Origin: Arthrobacter sp. FW306-07-I
GTDB lineage: Bacteria > Actinomycetota > Actinomycetes > Actinomycetales > Micrococcaceae
Direction: 5' to 3'
Length of the DNA: 64,000 bases
Assembly: GCF_021800405.1 (NCBI RefSeq)
Contig: NZ_CP084550.1
Span: 1,736,001 to 1,800,000, forward strand
The position numbers and the translations under genes are program-made. Below the pieces are notes generated by a model that made no database searches, had not been told where the DNA came from, and saw nothing but the letters and a program-made list of their open reading frames with translations. Each line of letters opens with the position of its first letter. Position 1 is the first letter of the stretch. Shown one piece after another: positions 25,778-36,470 of the stretch.

Positions 25778-27421
25778 TTGTCAGAGTTCACCACGCCCGG
25801 CAGCGACGCTGCACGAGACGAAGCCCGGGATGAAAGTCCAGGCCGCTTCCGGCCCGCAGCCGTAGCTGCCGTCCCGCTGGCCGCCGTCGGGAAGTCCCTT
25901 GGCGTAACTGTGCCCGAACCCGCCGCTGACGTGGAGATCACGGGGATATCGCTGAACTCGCGCACCGTTGAGCCCGGCGACCTGTACGTGGCGCTGCCCG
26001 GAGCCAGCAGGCACGGCGCCGACTTCGCCTCCGACGCCATCGGTGCTGGGGCAGTGGCCGTGCTGACAGACGACGCCGGTGCCCGGCTGCTCGCCCTGTC
26101 CGCGGACACGCCCGTCCCGGTGCTCGTCGTCGGGAATCCCCGCAACGAGGTGGGACCGCTCTCCGCGATGATCTACCGCAGCCAGCCCGCTGACGGCCGG
26201 CCACTGCGGCTGTTCGGTGTGACAGGAACCAACGGGAAGACCACCACTACCTACTTCATCACCTCCCTGCTGCGTGCGCTCCGGCAGAAGACCGGCCTGA
26301 TCGGAACCATCGAAATCCTGGCTGGCGGGGAACCGATCCCCAGCCTCCTGACCACGCCCGAATCGCCTGAGGTCCACGGGCTGCTGGCGCTCATGCGCGA
26401 ACGCGGGCTCGACGCTGCCGCCATGGAAGTGTCCTCCCACGCCATCTCCTACCAGCGCGTGGACGGCCTGCTCTTTGACGTCGCGGGTTTCACCAACCTC
26501 ACCCAGGACCACTTGGACCTGCACAACACCATGGAGGAGTACTTTGCCACCAAGGCGGAACTCTTCACGCCCGGGCGCACCCGCCGGGCGGTAGTGACGG
26601 TCGACGACGAGTGGGGACGCCGGCTGGCCGGCAGCACCCAGGTGCCGGTCACCACGCTCAGCACGGGCGGCAGCACCCAGGCGGATTGGACAGTTGCAGC
26701 AACGGCGCCGCGGGGGCTTGGTACCGACTTCACCCTTGCGGGTCCCTCAGGCGCCACCCTGCAGATCCACACCGGACTGCCCGGCAGCTTCAACGTTGCC
26801 AACGCGGCCCTGGCTGCGCTAATGGTCCTTGCGTCCGGCGTGGACCTGGCCGATCTGCAGGCCGCCCTGGACGCCGCCGACCCCTTCACCGTGGCCGTGC
26901 CCGGACGGATGCAGCTGATCGCCGAGCAGCCCGCCGCCGTGGTGGACTTCGCCCACAACACCGACGCCCTGGCCCGGGCCCTGGAAGCCGTCCGGGCGCC
27001 CCAACCGGACTCCCGGCTGATCGTGGTGTTCGGTGCCACCGGACAACGTGACCAGGGCAAGCGACCCGCGATGGGTGCCATTGCGGCCCGGCTTGCCGAC
27101 ACCGTAATCATCACCGACGACGACCCCCACGACGAGGACGCGGCTGCGATCCGCGCCGACGTGATGGCCGGGGCACGTGAAGCCCTGGCCGGCGGGTCAT
27201 CGGGGGCAGAGCTGTTGGAGGTCTTCCCCCGCGACGAAGCCATCCGCCACGCCGTGTCCCTTGCCCGCCCACAGGACACCATCCTGGTGGCGGGCCGCGG
27301 GCACGAAGTCTGGCAGGAAGTGAAGGGCGTCAACCTTGCCCTGGACGACAGGGTGGAACTGCGCAGCGCCTTGACAGCCAGGGGATTCAACGTTCTCCAT
27401 GACGACCGGATAGAGTCCTAG
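25778..27421 (+). CDS. murE: UDP-MurNAc-tripeptide synthetase (MurE), probably L-lysine-adding
   Basis: A 547-residue Mur ligase that adds the third stem-peptide residue. The P-loop is [14 protein letters not shown] and the carbamylated-Lys region is LTQDHLDLHNTMEEYFATKAEL. At the position of the DAP-recognition motif DNPR it has DDPH (residues 448-451, within TDDDPHDED), as expected for an L-Lys-adding enzyme. The N-terminal about 45 residues are a charged extension. Start: TTG 25778 has CGGAG eight bases upstream and gives MSEFTTPG; an in-frame GTG at 25727 without a good site would add 17 residues. Confidence 0.92.
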   Translation: MSEFTTPGSDAARDEARDESPGRFRPAAVAAVPLAAVGKSLGVTVPEPAADVEITGISLNSRTVEPGDLYVALPGASRHGADFASDAIGAGAVAVLTDDAGARLLALSADTPVPVLVVGNPRNEVGPLSAMIYRSQPADGRPLRLFGVTGTNGKTTTTYFITSLLRALRQKTGLIGTIEILAGGEPIPSLLTTPESPEVHGLLALMRERGLDAAAMEVSSHAISYQRVDGLLFDVAGFTNLTQDHLDLHNTMEEYFATKAELFTPGRTRRAVVTVDDEWGRRLAGSTQVPVTTLSTGGSTQADWTVAATAPRGLGTDFTLAGPSGATLQIHTGLPGSFNVANAALAALMVLASGVDLADLQAALDAADPFTVAVPGRMQLIAEQPAAVVDFAHNTDALARALEAVRAPQPDSRLIVVFGATGQRDQGKRPAMGAIAARLADTVIITDDDPHDEDAAAIRADVMAGAREALAGGSSGAELLEVFPRDEAIRHAVSLARPQDTILVAGRGHEVWQEVKGVNLALDDRVELRSALTARGFNVLHDDRIES

Positions 27422-27427
27422 ACCGAG

Positions 27428-28891
27428 ATGATTGCATTTACTGCGGCGGAAATCGCCGAAATCACCAGCGGGCGCCTGGACGCCGATCCCGGACTAACGC
27501 CCCTCTCGGTGGTGACGGATTCACGCGAAGCCACACCGGGTTCGCTTTACGTCGCGAAGCCGGGCGAATATGCCGACGGCCATGACTTCATCGACGCCGC
27601 CTTTGGCGCGGGCGCCGTACTGGCACTCGTCGAGCGCCCGGTGTCCGCACCGGACGGCAAGGCGTACCCTTCGATCGTGGTGGACGACGCCGTCCTGGCC
27701 ATGGGCGCACTTGCCGCCGAAGCCGTCCGCCGGATCCGTGCCGCACGTGCGGCAGCAGGAGAGCAGCTGACGGTGGTTGGAATCACCGGTTCCGCGGGCA
27801 AGACCACCACCAAAGACCTCCTGGCCGGAATCCTGGCCACGCAAGGCAACACGGTGGCACCGCAAGGCTCCTACAACGGTGAGGTGGGCGTCCCGCTCAC
27901 GGTTTTCCGGGCCGGCACAGACACCCGCTACCTCGTTATCGAGATGGGGGCCACCGGGATCGGCCACATCCGCTACCTCGCAGAGATGGTCAAGCCGGAC
28001 ATCGGGGTGGTCCTGGCTGTAGGTACCGCGCACGCCGGCGAGTTCGGGGGAGTGGAGAACATTGCGCTGGCCAAGGGCGAGATGGTCGAAGGCCTGACCG
28101 CCGCGGGCACCGCGATCATCAACCTCGACGACGAGCGCGTGGCAGCCATGCGCAGCCGTACCTCCGCTGCCGTCCTCGGCTTTTCCGCAGACGGACGCGC
28201 GGATGCACAGGTCCAGGCGCTCAACGTGGATACCAACGCCGGGGGCGGCCCCGAATTCGACCTCCAGCTGCCGGATGGCGCTGCTCCCCGGCACGTAAGC
28301 AGCCGGCTCATCGGCGCGCACCACGTGGGAAACCTGCTCGCAGCCGCTGCAGCCGCATGGGCTGCCGGAGTGCCGGGAGACCACATCGCGGCTTCGCTGA
28401 GCAACCAGGCCGCCGCCAGCCGTTGGCGCATGGAACGCACCGAGCGGCAGGACGGCGTGACCGTCATCAACGATGCATACAACGCCAACCCCGAGTCCAT
28501 GCGGGCGGCCCTTCGAACCCTTGCCGACCTTGGCCGCGGCCGCCGCACCTGGGCCGTCCTGGGGGCCATGCTGGAACTGGGCGACGACTCCATCCGCGAG
28601 CACACCGCCGTCGGAACCCAAGTGGTGCGCCTCAACATCTCCAGGCTGCTGGTGGTGGGCCGCGAGGCCCGGGCACTCTACGTTTCAGCCGTGCAGGAAG
28701 GGTCGTGGGGGGACGAATGCCTCTTCGCCGAAACGGTGGATGAGGCCTACGAAGTCCTGGACGCCGAACTCCAGCCCGGCGACCTGGTGTTGTTCAAGTC
28801 CTCCAACAGCGTTGGACTTCGCCATTTGGGCGATCGGATAGCATTACCCCCAACCTCCACCCCTGCCGACGAAAGGAGCACTCTGCTGTGA
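27428..28891 (+). CDS. murF: UDP-MurNAc-tripeptide--D-Ala-D-Ala ligase
   Basis: A 487-residue Mur ligase that adds D-Ala-D-Ala to complete the pentapeptide precursor. The P-loop is [17 protein letters not shown], and [20 protein letters not shown] is the characteristic MurF block of the ligase C-terminal half. The ATG is six bases after the murE stop. The stop overlaps the mraY start in GTGA (28888-28891). Cytoplasmic. Confidence 0.97.
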   Translation: MIAFTAAEIAEITSGRLDADPGLTPLSVVTDSREATPGSLYVAKPGEYADGHDFIDAAFGAGAVLALVERPVSAPDGKAYPSIVVDDAVLAMGALAAEAVRRIRAARAAAGEQLTVVGITGSAGKTTTKDLLAGILATQGNTVAPQGSYNGEVGVPLTVFRAGTDTRYLVIEMGATGIGHIRYLAEMVKPDIGVVLAVGTAHAGEFGGVENIALAKGEMVEGLTAAGTAIINLDDERVAAMRSRTSAAVLGFSADGRADAQVQALNVDTNAGGGPEFDLQLPDGAAPRHVSSRLIGAHHVGNLLAAAAAAWAAGVPGDHIAASLSNQAAASRWRMERTERQDGVTVINDAYNANPESMRAALRTLADLGRGRRTWAVLGAMLELGDDSIREHTAVGTQVVRLNISRLLVVGREARALYVSAVQEGSWGDECLFAETVDEAYEVLDAELQPGDLVLFKSSNSVGLRHLGDRIALPPTSTPADERSTLL

Positions 28892-29997
28892 TTGCTCTGT
28901 TGATCGGCGCAGGCCTGGCCCTGCTGTGCTCCCTGGTGGGCACCCCGCTTTTCATCCGCCTCCTGGTGCACCGCGGCTATGGCCAGTTCATCCGTGACGA
29001 CGGCCCCACATCGCACCACACCAAGCGCGGCACCCCCACCATGGGCGGAACCGTGGTGGTGGCCTCCGTACTGCTGAGCTACGGTCTCACCCACCTCATC
29101 ATGCTGATGATGAACCCAGACTCACCGGGACCATCAGCCTCGGCCCTGATCCTGCTCTTCCTCATGGTGGGCATGGGCCTGGTGGGCTTCCTGGACGACT
29201 TCATCAAGATCTCCCGGCAGCGCAGCCTTGGCCTCAATGCCAAGGCCAAGCTCATCCTCCAGGCCGCCGTAGGCATCATCTTCGCCATCCTTGCGCTGAA
29301 CTTCCCCAATAGCGCCGGACTGACGCCCGCGTCCACGAAGATCTCCCTGGTCCGGGACCTGCCTTGGCTCGACCTCGCCTTCGGCGGCACCGTCCTTGGC
29401 GCCATTCTCTTCGTCATTTGGTCGAACCTTATCGTCACCGCGGCCACCAACGGCGTGAACCTTACTGACGGCCTCGACGGCCTGGCGGCCGGCGCATCAA
29501 TCATGGTTTTCGGCGCTTACACGCTCATGGGCATATGGCAGAGCAACCAGGCCTGCGGTTCCCCCAGGGAGGCCGGCAGCGGCTGCTACTTGGTCAGGGA
29601 CCCCCTGGACCTGGCGCTCCTGGCTGCCATCCTCAGCGCCGCGCTGGTGGGGTTCCTCTGGTGGAACACATCGCCGGCAAAGATCTTCATGGGCGACACA
29701 GGTTCGCTGGCCATCGGCGGCGCGGTGGCGGGCTTCGCCATCCTGTCCCGCACCGAACTCCTGCTGGGCATCGTGGGCGGTCTCTTCGTGCTGATCACCC
29801 TGTCCGTCATCATCCAGGTGGGCTACTTCAAGGCAACAGGCGGCAAGCGCGTGTTCAAGATGGCGCCGCTGCAGCACCACTTCGAACTGAAGGGGTGGGC
29901 CGAAGTGACCGTCGTGGTCCGGTTCTGGATCCTGGGCGGACTCTTCGTTGCCGTCGGATTGGGCATTTTCTACGCTGAATGGGTTGTACTGCTGTGA
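28888..29997 (+). CDS. mraY: Phospho-MurNAc-pentapeptide translocase
   Basis: A 369-residue polytopic membrane enzyme with about ten hydrophobic segments that makes lipid I on undecaprenyl phosphate. Signature motifs are GTPTMGG near residue 50, the catalytic [28 protein letters not shown], and the C-terminal [22 protein letters not shown]. The GTG start overlaps the murF stop, and the stop overlaps the murD start as GTGA (29994-29997). Confidence 0.97.
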   Translation: MIALLIGAGLALLCSLVGTPLFIRLLVHRGYGQFIRDDGPTSHHTKRGTPTMGGTVVVASVLLSYGLTHLIMLMMNPDSPGPSASALILLFLMVGMGLVGFLDDFIKISRQRSLGLNAKAKLILQAAVGIIFAILALNFPNSAGLTPASTKISLVRDLPWLDLAFGGTVLGAILFVIWSNLIVTAATNGVNLTDGLDGLAAGASIMVFGAYTLMGIWQSNQACGSPREAGSGCYLVRDPLDLALLAAILSAALVGFLWWNTSPAKIFMGDTGSLAIGGAVAGFAILSRTELLLGIVGGLFVLITLSVIIQVGYFKATGGKRVFKMAPLQHHFELKGWAEVTVVVRFWILGGLFVAVGLGIFYAEWVVLL

Positions 29998-31556
29998 CCG
30001 TTTCCCCACGCCTGGCAAACCTCGTCTCCTGGGACTCCGACTGGGCCGGCCTGCGTGTCGTCGTCACGGGCATCGGGGTGTCGGGTTTCGCCGCTGCGGA
30101 CACCCTCATCGAACTCGGTGCACGCGTCGTGGTAGTCGACGCCGCCACCAGCGAGACGGCCCACGCCCACGCGGACACTTTGAAGATTGTGGGTGCCGCC
30201 GACGTGCTGCTCGGTCCCGACGCGGTCACGCACATTCCCCGCATCGACGGCGAGCTTCCGGAACTGATCGTGACCTCGCCCGGATGGCGCCCGGACCAGG
30301 CGCTGCTCGCAGCAGCGGCACGGGCACACATTCCGGTGTGGGGCGACGTCGAACTCGCCTGGCGGGTGCGGGTAAGGGAAGGCCGGAAGACGGCCGACTG
30401 GCTGGCAATCACCGGAACCAACGGCAAGACCACCACGGTGGGACTTACCGAATCCATGCTGCGGGCCGCCGGCCTCAAAGCCATCGCCGTCGGCAATGTG
30501 GGCACCCCCATCCTGGATGCCCTCCGCGATCCCGTCGAGTACGACGTCTTCGCCGTCGAACTCTCGAGCTTCCAGCTCCACTGGGCCGAATCCGTGTCGC
30601 CCGTGGCGAGCGTCTGCCTGAACGTGGCCGAAGACCACGTCGACTGGCACGGTTCCTATGATTCATACCTCGCTGACAAAGCCAAGGTGTACGAGCGGAC
30701 CCAGAAGGCCTGCATCTACAACGCCGAGCAGATCGAAACCGAGCGCATGGTGGAAAACGCCGACGTCGTGGAGGGCTGCCGTGCCGTGGGCTTCACCACT
30801 GTCACGCCGGCCATCAGCATGCTTGGCGTGGTGGAAGGGCTGCTGGTGGACCGCGCCTTCATCGAGGAGCGCAGGAACAGCGCGGCTGAACTGGCCTCGA
30901 TGGCAGACCTTGGACCGCTGGCCCCGCGCCACATGGTGGCCAACGCCCTTGCCGCAGCCGGCCTGGTCCGCGCGTACGGCGTGGACGCCAAGGCAGTCCG
31001 CCAGGGCATCCTCGATTACGTTCCGGGCGACCACCGCATCCAGCCGGTCGCCCGCATGAACGGCGTGCTCTGGGTCAATGACTCCAAGGCCACCAACCCC
31101 CACGCGGCCTCCGCATCCCTGTCGGCCTTCAGCAACGTCGTCTGGATCGCCGGTGGCCTGTCCAAAGGCGTGAGCTACGACGAGCTGGTCCGGGACCACG
31201 CCCCACGGCTCAAGGCAGTGGTACTGATCGGTACGGACACCGCCCACCTCCGGGAAGCCCTCCAGCGACACGCGCCCGATGTCCCGGTGATTGAACCGGA
31301 GGCAGGTGAGACTGAAGGGGTGCAGACTGCTTCGGCGCCCGATGGCACGTCCGGCGGTTCCCCCGGCAAGGGAGAACGGGTGATGTCCTGGGCCGTTGCG
31401 TCAGCAGCACGGATCGCCGAATCGGGCGATACCGTGCTGATGGCTCCGGCAGCTGCTTCCATGGATCAGTTCTCTTCCTACGCTCACCGTGGTGGTACTT
31501 TCATCGACGCTGTCCGCGAGCTGGTGGAAGGGCAGGCCCAGACCGGCGAGGAGTAA
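29994..31556 (+). CDS. murD: UDP-MurNAc-L-Ala--D-Glu ligase
   Basis: A 520-residue Mur ligase that adds D-glutamate to UDP-MurNAc-L-Ala. A Rossmann-like N-terminal domain ([17 protein letters not shown]) is followed by the P-loop [26 protein letters not shown], and the C-terminal [20 protein letters not shown] 29994 overlaps the mraY stop by four bases. The chain is longer than the E. coli protein because of an insertion near residue 450 ([18 protein letters not shown]). Confidence 0.97.
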   Translation: MTVSPRLANLVSWDSDWAGLRVVVTGIGVSGFAAADTLIELGARVVVVDAATSETAHAHADTLKIVGAADVLLGPDAVTHIPRIDGELPELIVTSPGWRPDQALLAAAARAHIPVWGDVELAWRVRVREGRKTADWLAITGTNGKTTTVGLTESMLRAAGLKAIAVGNVGTPILDALRDPVEYDVFAVELSSFQLHWAESVSPVASVCLNVAEDHVDWHGSYDSYLADKAKVYERTQKACIYNAEQIETERMVENADVVEGCRAVGFTTVTPAISMLGVVEGLLVDRAFIEERRNSAAELASMADLGPLAPRHMVANALAAAGLVRAYGVDAKAVRQGILDYVPGDHRIQPVARMNGVLWVNDSKATNPHAASASLSAFSNVVWIAGGLSKGVSYDELVRDHAPRLKAVVLIGTDTAHLREALQRHAPDVPVIEPEAGETEGVQTASAPDGTSGGSPGKGERVMSWAVASAARIAESGDTVLMAPAAASMDQFSSYAHRGGTFIDAVRELVEGQAQTGEE

Positions 31557-31558
31557 CG

Positions 31559-32884
31559 ATGGCCAGTACGCCCACCCGGCCCCAGGCCGGCAGGACGCGC
31601 CCCGGCTCAACGGCTGCCGCCTCCCGGCAGCCGGCAGCGGCAGGCGCGAAACTGCGCACCGCGTACCGGCGGTTCTGGGCCCTGCTGGAGGGAACCGGCA
31701 AGTCCCGGAACGGCTCCACGTACTACCTGATCCTTGGCGCCACCCTCGCGTTGACGGCCATCGGGATCATGATGGTCCTCTCCGCCTCCAGCGTTGAATC
31801 CATCGCCGCCGGAAAGTCGCCCTACGGGGACGCGCTGAAGCAGGGTGTCTTCGCTGCCATCGGCATATTTACCATGTTCGTGCTCTCGCGCATCAACGTC
31901 ACCTGGCTGAAGCGGCTGGCCTGGCCCGCCGTCGGGTTCGCCGTGGCGCTCCTTGCCCTGGTGCAGGTGGTGGGCACGGAGATCAACGGCAACCGGAACT
32001 GGGTTGACCTGGGCGGCATCACATTCCAGCCGTCCGAAGCCGCCAAACTGGCCCTCGCCCTATGGTTGGCCACGGTGCTGGCCAGGAAGGGCAGGCTTCT
32101 CAGCCGCTGGCAGCACGTGCTGGTCCCCGCCGTCCCCATGGCGGCCATCATCGTCGTGCTGATCCTGGTGGGCAATGACCTGGGCACGGCCATGATCATC
32201 ATGATGATCATGGCGGCCGCGCTGTTCTTCGCAGGCGTCCCCCTCTACCTCTTCGGCATTGCAGGCCTTGTCGCTGCTGCCGGCACCGCCGTCATGGCCG
32301 TGACCAGTTCCAACCGCATGTGTCGCATCACCTCATGGTGGACCGGCCAATCCTGCGCCGACGGCATCGACGCCAACTACCAGGCCACCAACGGCATGTA
32401 CGGCCTTGCCTCAGGGGGCTGGCTGGGGGTTGGCCTTGGACAGAGCCGGCAAAAGTACAGCTGGATCCCCGAAGCCCACAACGACTTCATTTTCGCCATC
32501 ATCGGCGAGGAACTCGGCCTGGTGGGTACCGTCGTCGTCCTGGTTCTTTTCGCGATCCTCGGCGCTGCGATCTACCGCGTGGTGGTGGCACAGGAGGACA
32601 TGTTCCACCGGGTCCTGGCGGGCACCATCATGGTGTGGCTGCTGGGCCAGGCCACGGTGAACATGTCTGTAGTCACCGGCCTGATGCCCGTCATCGGCGT
32701 GCCGCTGCCGTTTATTTCGTACGGCGGCTCGGCCCTGCTGATGTCGCTGTGTGCCGTGGGGGTGGTCCTCTCGCTGGCCCGGGAACAGATGGCCCCGGCC
32801 ATTCGGCCCAAGCGGATGCTGAAGTTCCGGATCCGGCCAGCGCGGGACAAGAGCCAACCAAAGAATTCCAGAAAGCGTGCCTAA
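31559..32884 (+). CDS. ftsW: Septal peptidoglycan polymerase FtsW (SEDS family)
   Basis: A 441-residue SEDS glycosyltransferase with about ten membrane segments that polymerises lipid II at the septum together with FtsI. Family landmarks are NGNRNWVDLGGITFQPSEAAKLALALW, EAHNDFIFAIIGEELGLVG and LPFISYGGSALLMSLCAVGV. Basic, Ala/Pro-rich cytoplasmic tails flank the membrane core on both ends. The ATG is two bases after the murD stop, with GAGGAG overlapping the end of murD. Confidence 0.96.
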   Translation: MASTPTRPQAGRTRPGSTAAASRQPAAAGAKLRTAYRRFWALLEGTGKSRNGSTYYLILGATLALTAIGIMMVLSASSVESIAAGKSPYGDALKQGVFAAIGIFTMFVLSRINVTWLKRLAWPAVGFAVALLALVQVVGTEINGNRNWVDLGGITFQPSEAAKLALALWLATVLARKGRLLSRWQHVLVPAVPMAAIIVVLILVGNDLGTAMIIMMIMAAALFFAGVPLYLFGIAGLVAAAGTAVMAVTSSNRMCRITSWWTGQSCADGIDANYQATNGMYGLASGGWLGVGLGQSRQKYSWIPEAHNDFIFAIIGEELGLVGTVVVLVLFAILGAAIYRVVVAQEDMFHRVLAGTIMVWLLGQATVNMSVVTGLMPVIGVPLPFISYGGSALLMSLCAVGVVLSLAREQMAPAIRPKRMLKFRIRPARDKSQPKNSRKRA

Positions 32885-32890
32885 CCCCAG

Positions 32891-33991
32891 ATGACTTCGA
32901 CAAAACCCTCCATCGTCCTGGCGGGCGGCGGAACAGCCGGCCATATCAGCCCGCTGCTCGCCATCGCCGCCGCCATCCGCAGCGATGCTCCCGATGCCGC
33001 CATCCTGGCCGTGGGGACGCCCGCGGGCATGGAAACCCGGCTGGTTCCCGCCGCAGGCGTGGACCTCGCCACAATTGACCGCGTACCTTTTCCGCGGAAG
33101 CCGTCCGCGGACCTGCTCCGGCTGCCCGGCAGGCTGGCCGGCGCCGTACGCCAGGCCGGAGCCATCCTCGACCGGGCGCAGGCCGACGTACTGGTGGGCG
33201 TGGGCGGATATGTCTGCACCCCGATGTACCTGGCGGCGCGGAAGCGCGGCACACCCATCGTGATCCACGAGGCGAACGCGCGCCCCGGACTGGCCAACAG
33301 GGTGGGAGCCTTCCTGGGCGGACGGGTGGCAGTGGCCTTTGAGGGCACACCGCTCCGCAACGCCGCGCATGTTGGCATGCCTATGCGCAGGGAGATTTCC
33401 AGCCTTGACCGGAAGACCGCCCGTACTGCCGCGCGGGAGGCGCTGGGGCTTGATCCCCAACAGCCCACCTTGATCGTCACCGGCGGTTCGTCAGGCGCGC
33501 AAAGCATCAACCGGACCATCGCAGCGGCGGTCGGCCTGCTTGCCGAAGCGGGCGTCCAGACCCTGCACATCACCGGCCGGGGCAAAACTGTCCTGGACCA
33601 GGCCGGCCGGCCCCTCACGGCCAAGGGGTACCGGCAGGTGGAGTACATCGACGGAATGGAACTTGCCTATGCTGCCGCCGACCTGCTGCTGGCAAGGTCC
33701 GGGGCGGCCACGGTGTCCGAGGTCGCAGCGGTAGGGGTCCCGGCAGTCCTGGTGCCCCTGCCCATCGGCAACGGGGAACAGGCGCTGAACGCAAAGGGCC
33801 TGGTGGCCGCAGGCGGCGCGCTGCTGGTGGCAGACCGCGATTTCACGGCTGCATGGGTCAAGCGCGAGCTGATCCCGCTGATCACTGATAAAGCACGGCT
33901 CGCCGCCATGGAAGCCAAGTCCTACCGGCTCGGCATCCGAAACGCCGACCAGCGCATGGCTGGTCTTGTCCTGGAAGCGGTATCAGCATGA
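32891..33991 (+). CDS. murG: Lipid II synthase (UDP-GlcNAc transferase)
   Basis: A 366-residue GT28 glycosyltransferase, peripheral to the inner leaflet, that adds GlcNAc to lipid I. G-loops are [15 protein letters not shown] near the N-terminus and [12 protein letters not shown] in the second domain. The UDP-GlcNAc motif is [16 protein letters not shown], followed by [16 protein letters not shown]. The stop overlaps murC as ATGA (33988-33991). Confidence 0.97.
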   Translation: MTSTKPSIVLAGGGTAGHISPLLAIAAAIRSDAPDAAILAVGTPAGMETRLVPAAGVDLATIDRVPFPRKPSADLLRLPGRLAGAVRQAGAILDRAQADVLVGVGGYVCTPMYLAARKRGTPIVIHEANARPGLANRVGAFLGGRVAVAFEGTPLRNAAHVGMPMRREISSLDRKTARTAAREALGLDPQQPTLIVTGGSSGAQSINRTIAAAVGLLAEAGVQTLHITGRGKTVLDQAGRPLTAKGYRQVEYIDGMELAYAAADLLLARSGAATVSEVAAVGVPAVLVPLPIGNGEQALNAKGLVAAGGALLVADRDFTAAWVKRELIPLITDKARLAAMEAKSYRLGIRNADQRMAGLVLEAVSA

Positions 33992-35364
33992 GCCCCCACA
34001 ACCTGCCCGGCCTGGACTCCCTTGGAAAGGTGCACTTCATTGGCATCGGGGGAGTAGGCATGTCCGCCGTGGCCCGCATCATGGTGGCCCGTGGTGTCCC
34101 CGTCAGCGGCTCCGATGCCAAGGATCTGCCGGTCATGGCAGACCTCGCTGCGGCCGGGGCACGCATCGCGGTGAGTTACGCAGCCGGAAACCTGGGCGAC
34201 GCGCAGACCGTCGTGGCCGGATCGGCAATCCGGGAAGACAATCCTGAACTGGCGGCGGCACGGGTCGCAGGGCTGCCGGTGCTGCACCGTTCGCAGGCCT
34301 TGGCGGCCACCATGGGCGATGACGTAGTGGTGACCGTGGCCGGAACGCACGGCAAGTCCACCACGACGTCGATGATCACCGTCCTGCTGCGGGCAGCCGG
34401 CCTGGATCCCAGCTTCGCCGTGGGAGCCAATATTCCCGCGCTTGGGGTCAACGCAGCCCACGGGACCTCAGGAATTTTCGTCGCCGAGGCAGACGAATCG
34501 GACGGCTCCTTCCTGAACTACCGGCCCCGCATCGCCGTCGTCACCAACGTTGAGCCTGACCACCTCGACTACTACGGCACCGCGGAAGCCGTCTACCAGT
34601 CGTTCGACCGGTTCACTGAGCTGCTGCCGTCGGACGGCCTGCTGGTAGCCTGCGCGGACGATCCGGGAGCGCTGGCCCTGGCCGAACGGACCAGGGAGCG
34701 GGGCAACACCCGGGTGGTCCTGTACGGCACCGGCGAGACGGCGGACGTCAGGTTGGACGACGGCGGCCCGGGCCAGGTTGCGGTGGCAACAGGCGGTGCA
34801 CGCTACGGCCTGTCGCTGCAGGTTCCGGGCCGCCACAACGCCCTGAACGCCGCGGCCGCCTTTGCCGTGGCCCTTGAACTCGGCGTGGACCCGGCAGCCG
34901 CGGCCGAGGGCCTGGCCCACTTCGCCGGCGCGTCCCGGCGCTTCGAGCTCAAGGGCACGGCGCGTGGGGTGCGGGTCTTTGACGACTATGCCCACCACCC
35001 CACTGAAGTCCGTGCGGCCCTGACCGCAGCCCGTTCGGTGGCGGGCGGCAACAAGGTCCATGTCCTTTTCCAGCCACACCTGTTTTCACGCACCCGCGAA
35101 TTCGCGGCAGAGTTTGCCGCGGCCCTCAACCTGGCCGACACCGCCCTGGTCCTGGATATCTACCCCGCCAGGGAAGACCCCATTCCCGGGGTCACCAGCC
35201 AGCTCATTGCCGACCACCTCACCCAGGGCGGCCGGCTGGTCAGCGCCGATGAGGCGGTGGAGACGCTTGCCGCAGCGGCAGGTGAAGGGGACGTCGTCCT
35301 CACCGTCGGCGCAGGAGACGTCACTGCCTACGGGCCCCGAATCGTGGAGGCACTCCATGCCTAG
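33988..35364 (+). CDS. murC: UDP-MurNAc--L-alanine ligase
   Basis: A 458-residue Mur ligase that adds L-Ala, the first residue of the stem peptide. The N-terminal [18 protein letters not shown] binds UDP. The P-loop is [14 protein letters not shown], then [14 protein letters not shown] and [15 protein letters not shown]. Both neighbours overlap: four bases with murG and eight with ftsQ. No murB or ddl is in the cluster, which is common in this group. Confidence 0.97.
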   Translation: MSPHNLPGLDSLGKVHFIGIGGVGMSAVARIMVARGVPVSGSDAKDLPVMADLAAAGARIAVSYAAGNLGDAQTVVAGSAIREDNPELAAARVAGLPVLHRSQALAATMGDDVVVTVAGTHGKSTTTSMITVLLRAAGLDPSFAVGANIPALGVNAAHGTSGIFVAEADESDGSFLNYRPRIAVVTNVEPDHLDYYGTAEAVYQSFDRFTELLPSDGLLVACADDPGALALAERTRERGNTRVVLYGTGETADVRLDDGGPGQVAVATGGARYGLSLQVPGRHNALNAAAAFAVALELGVDPAAAAEGLAHFAGASRRFELKGTARGVRVFDDYAHHPTEVRAALTAARSVAGGNKVHVLFQPHLFSRTREFAAEFAAALNLADTALVLDIYPAREDPIPGVTSQLIADHLTQGGRLVSADEAVETLAAAAGEGDVVLTVGAGDVTAYGPRIVEALHA

Positions 35365-36286
35365 CTCCCGCCGCCCCACCTACGCCCCGCCTAAACGGAA
35401 CAGCCGCCCCGCGCCCCGGCCGGGGGACAGCGGGCCGGAAGAGGTGCCCGGCGGCGCCGGCGGGGATGTGATCACCGCGTCGCGCAGCATACCGGACCAG
35501 GCGGCGCAGAAACCCGCGCAGAAACCCGCGCAGAAGCCGGCGCAGGAGCAGAAACCTGCCGGGGCAACCGTCCTGGCATTTCCGGAGCCAAAGGGCCGGC
35601 GGCGGCGGAAGAAAGTCGTGCTCGCCGTCGGAACCGTGATTGCGCTGGTGGCCGCACTGCTGGCTGCCGCAATCTACTCACCTGTCCTGGCCCTGAAGAC
35701 CGTCTCAGTCTCCGGCACCCGCCTGGTCACCCCGGAGCAGGTGCAGGCGGCGCTGGAGCCCCTCCGCGGCAAGCCCCTGCCGCAGATCAGCGACGATGAT
35801 GTGCGCGGGCTGCTCGGCTCCCTGATCCAGGTGAAATCCGTCTCCGTCGAGGCGCGCCCGCCATCCACCCTTGCCGTCGCCGTGCACGAGCGGGTACCGG
35901 TGGCCCTGGTCAAACAGGGGGAGCAGTACCAGTTGGTGGACGTCGACGGCGTGCGATTGGGCACCACCGACGATCCGGCGTCAGCGTCCCTGCCCGTGAT
36001 CGACGGCGGCGCCGGGGCGATCGGGCAGGACCTGTTCCGCGCCACCGCGGCAGTCCTGGGTGCGCTGCCTGCCGATGTGCTGGCCAAGCTGTCCAATGCG
36101 TCCGCGCAGTCCGTGGATGCCGTCGAACTCAAGCTCGTGGACGGCCAGATCATCGTGTGGGGCAACGCCTCGGAGAAGGAACTCAAGGCCAAGGTCCTGG
36201 CCGCGCTCCTCAAGGCTCCGGCGGATCCGAAGAACCCCGTCAAGGTCTACGATGTCAGTGTGCCCCGGCACCCCGTGACGCGCTGA
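35357..36286 (+). CDS. ftsQ: Division protein FtsQ
   Basis: A 309-residue bitopic membrane protein. About 90 polar cytoplasmic residues end in a basic GRRRRKK and contain three tandem QKPA repeats. A single membrane segment (VVLAVGTVIALVAALLAAAI) follows, then a POTRA domain (LALKTVSVSGTRLVTPEQVQ) and the beta FtsQ/DivIB domain. It scaffolds the divisome through FtsL. The ATG at 35357 lies inside the murC end; the longer open frame upstream overlaps murC entirely and is rejected. Confidence 0.93.
   Translation: MPSSRRPTYAPPKRNSRPAPRPGDSGPEEVPGGAGGDVITASRSIPDQAAQKPAQKPAQKPAQEQKPAGATVLAFPEPKGRRRRKKVVLAVGTVIALVAALLAAAIYSPVLALKTVSVSGTRLVTPEQVQAALEPLRGKPLPQISDDDVRGLLGSLIQVKSVSVEARPPSTLAVAVHERVPVALVKQGEQYQLVDVDGVRLGTTDDPASASLPVIDGGAGAIGQDLFRATAAVLGALPADVLAKLSNASAQSVDAVELKLVDGQIIVWGNASEKELKAKVLAALLKAPADPKNPVKVYDVSVPRHPVTR
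35507..35542 (+). repeat. Three tandem 12-bp repeats within ftsQ
   Basis: CAGAAACCCGCG occurs twice in tandem, then once as CAGAAGCCGGCG. Together they encode QKPA three times in the cytoplasmic linker. Slippage could change the copy number in frame. Confidence 0.85.
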
Positions 36287-36374
36287 GCGCTTTCTTTCCC
36301 GGTATTAATCCGACACGCGGACCCGGTTATTGAATGTGTGCACCAGAGGAAATACCGTCACAGACAAGAGTTAC

Positions 36375-36412
36375 TTGACATAACTATAACCTTCAACTCG
36401 AAGGTTAAGGTT
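36375..36412 (+). promoter_or_regulatory. ftsZ promoter/operator region
   Basis: A consensus -35 TTGACA (36375-36380) and a -10-like TATAAC (36385-36390) are too close to work as one pair. Next lies the inverted repeat AACCTT-N7-AAGGTT, with AAGGTT immediately repeated to give AAGGTTAAGGTT (36401-36412). The 9-mer GTTAAGGTT (36404-36412) also occurs upstream of merR. The arrangement suggests a regulator-dependent promoter about 60-100 nt before the ftsZ start. Confidence 0.5.
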
Positions 36413-36470
36413 GCAGGCTTCAAGCTCTCCATCAGTTTTCGCAATAAGACACGAACAAGGGACACGTAAC

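Noticed and set aside
35060..35356. N-terminal extension of FtsQ
   Set aside because: It overlaps the end of murC and has mirror-frame composition; the ATG at 35357 gives a normal cytoplasmic tail.
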